Source: an uncultured Alphaproteobacteria bacterium
GTDB taxonomy: Bacteria > Pseudomonadota > Alphaproteobacteria > CADEGL01
Length of the DNA stretch: 64,000 nt
Direction of reading: 5' to 3'
Assembly (NCBI GenBank): GCA_902826885.1
Contig: CADEGL010000001.1
Span: forward strand, 1 to 64,000
Part shown: one piece after another, positions 57,878 to 64,000 of the stretch
How positions within the stretch are numbered: position 1 is the stretch's first letter
Layout of the letters: every line of letters begins with the position of its first letter
Translations under genes and position numbers: made by a program
Notes under the pieces: generated by a model
Told to the model about the DNA's origin: nothing
Seen by the model: the letters and a program-made list of their open reading frames with translations, nothing else
Databases searched by the model: none

Positions 57878-58492
57878 TTACGGCACCGCCATGCCGCGTG
57901 CGACCGCCGGCCGCGCGGACAGCGCGTCGAACCAGCGCTTCACGGATGGAAACTCCGCCAGCGTCACGCCTTGCCACTCGTGGCGCGACACCCACGGATA
58001 GGTTGCGATATCGGCAATGGAGTAATCGCCGGCCAGGAACGCCACGTCCTTCAAGCGGCGATCGAGCACGCCATAGAGGCGCTTGGTCTCGTTCGTGTAA
58101 CGGTCAACGGCGTAAGGAATCTTCTCGGGCGCGAAACGGCGAAAATGATGCGCCTGGCCGAACATGGGCCCGACGCCGCCCATCTGGAACATCAGCCACT
58201 GAATCGCGACGCTTCGCCCACGCGCGTCCTTGGGCAGCAGCTCACCCGTCTTCTCGGCCAGATAGATCAGGATGGCGCCCGATTCGAAAACGGCCATGGG
58301 TTTTCCATCCGGCCCGTCGGGATCGACGATGGCGGGAATCTTGCCGTTCGGGTTGATGGCCAGATAGTCCGGTTTGAACTGGTCGCCCTTGCCGATGTCG
58401 ATCGCATGGACCTTGTAGGCCAGCGCCAATTCTTCCAGCGCGATGGATGCCTTGCGCCCGTTGGGCGTGCCCCAGGTATAAAGATCGATCAT
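57878..58492 (-). CDS. Glutathione S-transferase, YfcG/YghU-like (first copy)
   Basis: This 204-aa protein has the thioredoxin-like N-domain ([49 protein letters not shown]) and a C-domain with [19 protein letters not shown] and [13 protein letters not shown], the pattern of the Nu-class YfcG/YghU group. These show disulfide-bond reductase or peroxide-linked activity with glutathione. It is the third GST gene in the minus-strand line, 17 bp after the GFA gene. Its C-terminus is shorter than in the two upstream copies. It is cytoplasmic. Confidence 0.88.
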   Translation of the reverse strand: MIDLYTWGTPNGRKASIALEELALAYKVHAIDIGKGDQFKPDYLAINPNGKIPAIVDPDGPDGKPMAVFESGAILIYLAEKTGELLPKDARGRSVAIQWLMFQMGGVGPMFGQAHHFRRFAPEKIPYAVDRYTNETKRLYGVLDRRLKDVAFLAGDYSIADIATYPWVSRHEWQGVTLAEFPSVKRWFDALSARPAVARGMAVP

Positions 58493-58509
58493 GGCGCCTC
58501 TCGATGAGT

Positions 58510-58977
58510 TTAGGATGCGCCAAGAATGGCGCGCCGGCGTTCCAGGCTGGCCGCGGGCCAGACCCGAGCAGGATCGTAATACGCCTCGAACGCCGGAACA
58601 TCCGGGGGCAGCATGATCCAGGGAAGCTTGGTCCGCGTGTAGATATGCACGTCCGGCGATAAGGCGGACGGGTCGTCAAGCGTGCCCACGCGGACGAAAC
58701 GCAACGCCCGGCGCCGGCCGTAATCGCTCCACGCCGCCGTACGGCACCGCGGACAACGATAGATGTCGTGCGGTCGGCCGCTATCCGTCGGCATGGAGAC
58801 GGCCTCCAGTTCGCCCGACAATTGCGCGATCCGGCCGCTTTCAATCAATGCGTTGAGCACGAAGGCGCTGCCGGTCTGCCGCTGGCAATCGCGGCAGTGG
58901 CAGCAATGCACGAACATCGGCGCCGAGGCGAGGCGGTAGCGCACCACCCCGCAAGCACAGCCGCCTTCGAGCATCAC
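58510..58977 (-). CDS. GFA family zinc protein
   Basis: This 155-aa protein has the Gfa-like cysteine pattern: GGCACG near the N-terminus, [14 protein letters not shown] (the C-x-C-x2-C trio) and YRCPRCR. It is shorter than Gfa proper. It is expected to bind zinc and glutathione adducts, but many GFA proteins are not formaldehyde enzymes. GTG 58977 or ATG 58974 is the start. It is located between two GST genes with a few bases on each side, so it belongs to the same transcript. Confidence 0.83.
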   Translation of the reverse strand: MMLEGGCACGVVRYRLASAPMFVHCCHCRDCQRQTGSAFVLNALIESGRIAQLSGELEAVSMPTDSGRPHDIYRCPRCRTAAWSDYGRRRALRFVRVGTLDDPSALSPDVHIYTRTKLPWIMLPPDVPAFEAYYDPARVWPAASLERRRAILGAS

Positions 58978-58981
58978 CGCG

Positions 58982-59686
58982 TCAATGTTTCTGATACTGG
59001 GTCTTGCCGAACAGCATCTCGCGCGCCTTGTCGTCGATCGGCCCCTTGCGCTGCCGCTCCGCCAACACTTGCAACGCTTTCTTCACCGCCGGCCGCGCGT
59101 CGATCGTCTCGATCCAGCGCTTCACATGAGGCCAATCGTTAATGTCGTGCCCCATGTTGTCGTAGAGCTTCACCCACGGGAACGTGGCCATGTCGGCGAT
59201 CGAGTAATCGTCGGCCAGATAGCCGCGGTCGGCCAGGCGACGGTCCATCACGCCCAGAAGCCGCCCCGTCTCGTTGGTGTAGCGGTCGATGGCGTAGGGG
59301 ATCTTCTCGGGCGCATAGCGGCGGAAATGCCCGCACTGGCCGAACATGGGCCCGATGCCGCCCATCTGGAACATCAGCCATTGCAGCACGAGATAACGCC
59401 CGCGGGGCTCCTTGGGCAGGAACTTGCCGGTCTTCTCGGCCAGATACATGAGGATGGCGCCCGATTCGAACAGCGAGATCGGCTTGCCATCGGGCCCATC
59501 GGGGTCGACCAAGGCGGGCATCTTGTTGTTGGGGCTGATTTTCAGGAAGTCGGGCTTGAACTGCTCGCCCGCGCCGATATCGACGGGGTGGACGTTATAG
59601 GGAAGCCCGCATTCCTCCAGCATGATGTGGATCTTGTGCCCGTTGGGCGTGGGCCAGGTGTAGAGGTCGAGTGTCTTCGCCATCAT
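58982..59686 (-). CDS. Glutathione S-transferase, YfcG/YghU-like (second copy)
   Basis: From ATG 59686 (SD AGGAG) this is 234 aa. It has the same two-domain plan as the neighbours: LYTWPTPNGHKIHIMLEECGL, SPNNKMPALVDPDG, ESGAILMYLAEKTGKFLPKEP and FQMGGIGPMFGQCGHF. A ~25-aa C-terminal extension (GPIDDKAREMLFGKTQYQKH) is shared in form with the third copy but not the first. The frame runs further upstream without a coding look. It is cytoplasmic. The physiological substrate is unknown, and its link to the amine-demethylation genes is by position. Confidence 0.88.
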   Translation of the reverse strand: MMAKTLDLYTWPTPNGHKIHIMLEECGLPYNVHPVDIGAGEQFKPDFLKISPNNKMPALVDPDGPDGKPISLFESGAILMYLAEKTGKFLPKEPRGRYLVLQWLMFQMGGIGPMFGQCGHFRRYAPEKIPYAIDRYTNETGRLLGVMDRRLADRGYLADDYSIADMATFPWVKLYDNMGHDINDWPHVKRWIETIDARPAVKKALQVLAERQRKGPIDDKAREMLFGKTQYQKH

Positions 59687-59697
59687 CCGTCTCCTGC

Positions 59698-60384
59698 TTA
59701 GCGTCGCTTGTATTGTTCTTGCCCGAACAGGACCGACCAGCCCTTCGCCGAGAATTTGCCCGCCGTATCGGTGGTCCGCTCCATGTCCTTCTGGACAGCG
59801 GGCCGCGCCTCGATGCGCGCGCGCCAACGGACGACGTTCGGATACTCCTCGATCTTCAAACCCTGCCGCCCGTAGAGCCGCGTCCACGGAAACGCGGCGA
59901 TGTCGGCGATGGAGTATTCGCCCGCGATGTAGTCCCGCTCCGCGAGCTGCTTGTCGAGCACGCGATAGAGCCGGCCCGCCTCGTTGGTGTAGCGATCCAT
60001 CGCATATTTGATGCGGTCTGGCGCATAGGCGTTGAAATGATGCGCCTGCCCCAGCATCGGGCCGAAGCCGCCCATCTGCCAATAGAGCCATTTCAGCACG
60101 TCCCACCGCGCCGCGCCGTCCTTGGGCAGGAACTTGCCGGTCTTCTCGGCCAGGTAGATGAGGATCGCGCCCGATTCGAACAGCGAGATCGGCTTGCCGT
60201 CCGGCCCATCGGGGTCGACCAGCGCCGGAATCTTATTGTTGGGGCTAATTTGCAGGAATTCGTCGGTGAACTGGTCGCCCGCGTTCAGGTCAACCCAATG
60301 CGACCGGTGCGGAAGGCCGCATTCCTCCAACATGATATGGATTTTCTGGCCGTTCGGCGTGGCCGCCGTATAGAGGTCGATCAT
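59698..60384 (-). CDS. Glutathione S-transferase, YfcG/YghU-like (third copy, operon start)
   Basis: From ATG 60384 with a strong SD (GGGGAGGGG) this is 228 aa. It has the GST N-domain (IDLYTAATPNGQKIHIMLEECGL, SPNNKIPALVDPDG), the C-domain WLYWQMGGFGPMLGQAHHF and DYIAGEYSIADIAAF, and the tail WSVLFGQEQYKRR. It is the first gene of the line of three GSTs and one GFA protein, divergent from the sarcosine-oxidase-like pair with ~142 bp between. Three copies of similar length and motif suggest tandem duplication followed by divergence. Confidence 0.88.
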   Translation of the reverse strand: MIDLYTAATPNGQKIHIMLEECGLPHRSHWVDLNAGDQFTDEFLQISPNNKIPALVDPDGPDGKPISLFESGAILIYLAEKTGKFLPKDGAARWDVLKWLYWQMGGFGPMLGQAHHFNAYAPDRIKYAMDRYTNEAGRLYRVLDKQLAERDYIAGEYSIADIAAFPWTRLYGRQGLKIEEYPNVVRWRARIEARPAVQKDMERTTDTAGKFSAKGWSVLFGQEQYKRR

Positions 60385-60526
60385 CCGTCCCCTCCCCTTC
60401 GCCCAGAGAAAGCTAGTCTCCGGAGTTGCCCCCGCCAAGGCCAGGGGCATGACTTTTCATAATGGCTTGCGATACGATTCTCGGCCTTAGCGACTGCTCC
60501 CGTCTCCCGCACGGACACTCTGCCTG

Positions 60527-61999
60527 ATGCAACGGCTCCCCCACGGACGAAGCGCGCGCCTAAGCTTTACCTGGAACGGACGCCCCGTGGAGGCCCGCGA
60601 GGGAGACACCGTCGCGGCTGCCCTGCATGCCGCCGGCATCACAACCACGGCACGCTCCCGCAAACGTCACCGGCCCATCGGATTGTCGGGAACGTTCATC
60701 GCTGGCTCGCTGGCGACCGTCGATGGACGGCCCAACGTCCGCCTCGACCGCGAGCCCGCCACGGCAGGTCTCGACGTGCGGATGCAAAACGTGTGGCCCA
60801 ACGCCGATTTGGATTTTCTGTCGCTGGCCCGCTTCCTGCCAGCACGCGCGACCTATGCGGGCTTCGAACACACCAACCTGATGCCGAGCGGCACGCGCCG
60901 CTTCGAGGCTTGGGAAAGGCTGCTGCGCTTCATGGCGGGCGTGGCCGACGCGCCACCCGCGCCGAGCGAACGGGCGGCGCCCAAAGGAACGCGCGTCGAA
61001 GTGGATACGGTCGTGATCGGCGGCGGCCCGGCGGGGCGCATCGCCGCCAGCGCCGCGGCCCAGCGCGGCGAGCGCGTCATGCTGATCTCGCGCGGGAATA
61101 CGCCCGGCCAATCGGCCTCGCGCATGGGCGGCTCGCTGCCCGAACTCGATCATCGCGTGGACGCGCGCGGAGGGCTGGAAGCTTTCGGCATCTATCGCGA
61201 TGGCGCTTTTGTCGCGGCGGCCCCTTTGGATGGGCGCGTAAGCGCGCTCGTGGTCGCGCCGAATAAGATCGTGCTGGCGACCGGACGGCGCTCCTGCCCA
61301 CCCCTCATTCCCGGTGCCGACCTGCCCGGTGTCATGGATGCGGCGACGGCCCTGTCGCTGGCCGTCGATTGCATGGTCGCGCCCGGCGCGCAAGTGGCCA
61401 TCATCGGCACGGGCGCGGAGATCGAGGTTGCACACCGCCTGCGCGATCTGGGCGTCAATGTGGTGGCGACGGCCCCCGCCGCCGCCTTGCGCCGAATCAC
61501 CGGCCGCAACGCCGTCACCGGCATCGAAACCGACCGGCTAATCTCTTGCGATGCGCTGATCCATGCGGGGCCGTGGCGGCCCGACCCCGCGCTCGCCTTC
61601 ATGGCCGGTTGCGACGGGCTGCTACAACTGCGCGATTCGCCGCTTCTCTCCAGCGTTTCCCTCGAAGGCGGCGCGAGAGACGCCGCCGAGCCGGTCATTC
61701 TCGGTCCCGGGCCGCGCGATGCCGCCTTCGTCTGTCCCTGCATGGACGTAACGGTCGCGGAGATTCTGCACCATGTGCGCAAGGGCGAGACGGATGTCGA
61801 GGTGCTGAAGCGTCTGACCGCCTGCGGCATGGGGCCGTGCCAGGGCGTGCCATGCTGGGACCAGCTCGCGGCGCTCCTCGCCGACGAATTGGGCGGCAAG
61901 CCCGCCGGATACGGCCATCCGACCTATCGCGGGCCCCGCCGCGGCCTGACGGTGGCGCAGGCCGCGGGACTCGACGGGCTGGTGGAGCCCGACCGGTGA
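60527..61999 (+). CDS. FAD-dependent oxidoreductase, sarcosine oxidase alpha/opine-oxidase alpha-like
   Basis: This 490-aa protein is like the N-terminal and central part of heterotetrameric sarcosine oxidase alpha. There is a ferredoxin-like domain (~10-90: NGRPVEAREGDTVAAALHAAGI, RKRHRPIGL, VDGRPNVR) that lacks all cluster cysteines. An FAD/NAD Rossmann domain follows (GGGPAG at 165-170, with GTGAE later). The C-terminal BFD-like [2Fe-2S] domain has C403, C405, C433 and C438. The folate-binding GCV_T half of true SoxA is absent. It overlaps the next gene by GTGA and likely forms an alpha/beta complex oxidising an N-methyl or opine-type amine. Confidence 0.82.
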   Translation: MQRLPHGRSARLSFTWNGRPVEAREGDTVAAALHAAGITTTARSRKRHRPIGLSGTFIAGSLATVDGRPNVRLDREPATAGLDVRMQNVWPNADLDFLSLARFLPARATYAGFEHTNLMPSGTRRFEAWERLLRFMAGVADAPPAPSERAAPKGTRVEVDTVVIGGGPAGRIAASAAAQRGERVMLISRGNTPGQSASRMGGSLPELDHRVDARGGLEAFGIYRDGAFVAAAPLDGRVSALVVAPNKIVLATGRRSCPPLIPGADLPGVMDAATALSLAVDCMVAPGAQVAIIGTGAEIEVAHRLRDLGVNVVATAPAAALRRITGRNAVTGIETDRLISCDALIHAGPWRPDPALAFMAGCDGLLQLRDSPLLSSVSLEGGARDAAEPVILGPGPRDAAFVCPCMDVTVAEILHHVRKGETDVEVLKRLTACGMGPCQGVPCWDQLAALLADELGGKPAGYGHPTYRGPRRGLTVAQAAGLDGLVEPDR

Positions 62000-63153
62000 G
62001 CCGCTATCCCAAACGCGCTTCCGTGGTCGTCATCGGCGGCGGCATCCAGGGCCTGTCTTGCGCCTTTAACTTGGCGCTGCGCGGTATCGGCGGCGTGGTG
62101 GTGCTGGACGCCGGCTATTGGCAGGGCGGCGCTTCGGGCCGCAATGGAACCCTCATCCGCGGCGGCTTCGCCTCGCCGGAATGGACGCGCTTCTTCGGCC
62201 ATTCCAATCAATGCTGGATGAACCTGGCCAAAACACTCGGCCATAACCCCATGTTCACCCGGCGCGGTTACGCCATGATCGGGGAGACGCCCAAGACCGC
62301 CGCCATGCTCGAAGGCGCGCTTAAGATCCACGCCGAGAACGGCGTGATCTCGCGCCGCCTCGACGGCGGCGGTGTGCGACAGATCCTGCCCGCCATCGCG
62401 GCCGAGCGCGTGACTTCGGCGATCCATTTCCGCGATGGCGGCGTGGCGCCGCACCACGCGCCCATGAAAGCCTACCTCGCCGCCTGCCGCGCGCGCGGCG
62501 TGCAGGTCCATTACCGCAGCAAGGTGACTGGGATCGAGACGGAGAACGGCCGCGCCTCCGCGGTCGTGGTGGGCGATCACCGCATCGACGCCGATGCCGT
62601 GTTGATCGCGGCGGGCGCTTTCTCGCCGGAGATGGCGAAGCTCGCGGGCGTAACGCTGGCCGGATACCCGATGCGCATCGAGGCCATGGCGCTGGAACCC
62701 ACGCGCCCCATGATCGGCCCTGCGCTCGCGCTGATCGACCGGCTGGCCTACATGCACCAGACCGGGCGCGGCGAAGTGGTCGGCGGCATCGAGGTGCCGG
62801 AACGCCCGCGCCCCTCGCTCAAGACCGATCTCCCGGTGATGACCGGCACGGCCAAGGTCTATTTCGAGATGTTCCCCGCGCTGGCCCAGGTGCGCATCAT
62901 GCGCCACTGGGGCGGCATGCTGCACATCTCGCCGGATTACGGTCCGCTTCTGGGGCCGCATCCAGCCCTGCGCGACCTCTGGATCACGGCCGGCTGGTCC
63001 TACGGCTATTCCGGCGCGCCCGGTGCCGGCGACCTGATCGGCAAGGCCATGGCCACCGGCCAGACCGACGACCGCATGGCCCCCTTCGCGGTCGATCGTT
63101 TCGACCGCGGCAAGCCCGTGCGCGAGTTGGGGATCGTGCTGGCGACCGACTAG
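61996..63153 (+). CDS. FAD-dependent oxidoreductase, sarcosine oxidase beta-like
   Basis: From GTG 61996, overlapping the upstream stop, this is 385 aa. It is a DAO-type flavoprotein with VVVIGGGIQG (14-19 core), GASGRNGTLIRGGF (flavin-contacting loop as in SoxB), HFRDGGVAPHHA and a C-terminal GWSYGYSGAPGAG closing the FAD site. It should oxidise an amine C-N bond, releasing aldehyde or formaldehyde. The pair with the alpha-like protein matches octopine, D-hydroxyproline or sarcosine oxidase sets, but no gamma or delta genes lie beside it. The start is set by the overlap and a tight fit to the family N-terminus. Confidence 0.84.
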   Translation: MSRYPKRASVVVIGGGIQGLSCAFNLALRGIGGVVVLDAGYWQGGASGRNGTLIRGGFASPEWTRFFGHSNQCWMNLAKTLGHNPMFTRRGYAMIGETPKTAAMLEGALKIHAENGVISRRLDGGGVRQILPAIAAERVTSAIHFRDGGVAPHHAPMKAYLAACRARGVQVHYRSKVTGIETENGRASAVVVGDHRIDADAVLIAAGAFSPEMAKLAGVTLAGYPMRIEAMALEPTRPMIGPALALIDRLAYMHQTGRGEVVGGIEVPERPRPSLKTDLPVMTGTAKVYFEMFPALAQVRIMRHWGGMLHISPDYGPLLGPHPALRDLWITAGWSYGYSGAPGAGDLIGKAMATGQTDDRMAPFAVDRFDRGKPVRELGIVLATD

Positions 63154-63157
63154 GGCG

Positions 63158-64000
63158 TTAGCCCTTCAGCTTCGCGCGCAGCAGCTCGTTGACCTTGGCC
63201 GGATTGGCCTTGCCGCCCGTGGCCTTCATCACCTGGCCGACGAACCAGCCGAGCAGCGCGTCCTTGCCGGCTTTCACCTGCTCGGCCTTGTCCGCGTTGG
63301 CGGCGATGACCTGGTCTATAGCCGTCTCGATCGCGCCCGTGTCGGTGATCTGCTTCAGGCCCTTTTCCTCGACGATCGCGCGCGCGCCCTTGCCGGTCTC
63401 GAACATCGCGTCGAAGACGTCCTTGGCGATGCGGCCGGAGATGGTGTTGTCGGCGATCAGGTCGACCAGCTCGCCCACGGCCGCGGCCGACACGGGCGAA
63501 TCGGCCAAAGCCGTGCCCGCCTTGTTGAGGCGGCCGAACAATTCGCCCGTCACCCAGTTGGATGCCAGCTTCGCATCGCGCCCCTTGGCCACGGCTTCGT
63601 AATAGGCGCCGGTGTCCTTTTCCGCCACCAGCACGCCCGCGTCATAGGACGACAGGCCGTACTCCTTCATGAAGCGCGCCTTCTTGGGGTCCGGCAGTTC
63701 CGGCAGAGACGCGCGGATGTTGTCCACCCATGCCGGATCGAGTTCGAGCGGCAGCAGGTCCGGATCGGGGAAATAGCGATAGTCGTGTGCGTGCTCTTTC
63801 GAGCGCATGGAGCGCGTCGTGCCCTGCTTCGAATCGAACAGGCGCGTTTCCTGATTGATCGCTCCGCCGCCCTCGATCACTTCGATCTGGCGCCGCGCCT
63901 CGTACTCGATGGCCTGCTGGACGAAGCGCATCGAGTTGACGTTCTTGATCTCGCAGCGCGTGCCCAGCTCGCCGCCCGGCTTGCGCACGGAGACGTTCAC
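63158..64000 (-). CDS. gatB: Aspartyl/glutamyl-tRNA amidotransferase subunit B (partial)
   Basis: The 280 aa in the window are the C-terminal part of Gat[38 protein letters not shown] and [12 protein letters not shown] belong to the kinase-like amidation domain. The helical tail and the YqeY-like domain ending [16 protein letters not shown] complete the protein. With GatA and GatC it converts Glu-tRNA(Gln) or Asp-tRNA(Asn) to the amide in the cytoplasm. The gene begins beyond the right edge, and the frame is open to position 64000. It converges on the sarcosine-oxidase-beta-like gene. Confidence 0.93.
   Translation of the reverse strand: MNVSVRKPGGELGTRCEIKNVNSMRFVQQAIEYEARRQIEVIEGGGAINQETRLFDSKQGTTRSMRSKEHAHDYRYFPDPDLLPLELDPAWVDNIRASLPELPDPKKARFMKEYGLSSYDAGVLVAEKDTGAYYEAVAKGRDAKLASNWVTGELFGRLNKAGTALADSPVSAAAVGELVDLIADNTISGRIAKDVFDAMFETGKGARAIVEEKGLKQITDTGAIETAIDQVIAANADKAEQVKAGKDALLGWFVGQVMKATGGKANPAKVNELLRAKLKG

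Noticed and set aside
61369-61995. N-terminal extension of the sarcosine-oxidase-beta-like frame
   Set aside because: It lies within the alpha-like gene out of frame; the FAD motif is near the N-terminus only if GTG 61996 is the start.
1-64000. CRISPR arrays, insertion sequences, prophage or integrative element ends
   Set aside because: No regularly spaced repeats, transposase, integrase or phage genes were seen, and the tRNA-Ser has no adjacent integrase.

Overview
This window looks like a high-GC alphaproteobacterium, probably Rhodospirillales-like. The clues are protein style, very high third-position GC, a short aa3-type cytochrome oxidase subunit IV peptide, a CCA-encoding tRNA-Ser and a GatB with the usual C-terminal tail domain. 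There is no rRNA, CRISPR array, transposase, integrase or phage gene. Both ends are cut: an M20 peptidase fragment and a PAS sensor gene collide at the left edge, and gatB runs off the right edge.

Layout. 1-9.7 kb: a broken M20 peptidase, a pseudo-receiver/PAS sensor, an LpxR-like outer-membrane enzyme, a protein with three RidA domains next to an MlrC-type M81 peptidase, small envelope proteins, an acyltransferase, a PRC-barrel protein and an EamA transporter. 9.9-17.1 kb: CDP-alcohol phosphotransferase, homocysteine S-methyltransferase divergent from a TetR regulator, VOC protein, NodB deacetylase, PP-loop ATPase, Gfa and an MscS channel whose ribosome-binding site lies in a 13-bp inverted repeat.

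17.4-35.2 kb is the most unusual region. It is a gene block built around homologues of the poorly understood SrfA/SrfB/SrfC proteins. A nine-gene minus-strand operon runs srfB (actin/Hsp70-like ATPase), srfC (P-loop GTPase-like), a Sel1/TM protein, a secreted PpkA-like VWA protein, an ABC ATPase, an FtsX-like permease, a periplasmic SUMF1-fold protein lacking catalytic cysteines, a glycine-zipper/coiled-coil protein and a coiled-coil lipoprotein. Two plus-strand genes converge on it with abutting stop codons. Both start with a SrfA-type domain and one ends in a VWA domain. A membrane-anchored trypsin-like protease lies divergently upstream of them. I infer an envelope-spanning, nucleotide-driven machine.

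35.5-44.8 kb: a YihY/BrkB-like membrane protein, a SYLF protein, a 41-aa aa3 oxidase subunit IV peptide behind an SD-masking hairpin, a cold-shock protein, a Baeyer-Villiger-type monooxygenase, a yjfL/yjfM/yjfC-like operon (DUF350, DUF1190, glutathionylspermidine synthase-like), a lipid kinase/metallophosphoesterase/PAP2 operon and tRNA-Ser(GCT).

45.1-52.8 kb: a purine-degradation-like cluster of exported HIU-hydrolase-like and OHCU-decarboxylase/HIU-hydrolase proteins, a Tat-exported multicopper oxidase, a xanthine-dehydrogenase-like molybdoenzyme (FAD subunit plus fused FeS-Mo subunit) and a two-ABM membrane protein. No uricase is visible.

52.9-63.2 kb: a catabolic island with an IclR regulator, a PhyH dioxygenase, a Rieske oxygenase of the quaternary-amine type, a large B12-binding protein, three GST paralogues with a GFA protein between two of them, and a sarcosine-oxidase-like alpha/beta pair. 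The set suggests N-demethylation with handling of formaldehyde, but the substrate cannot be read from the sequence.
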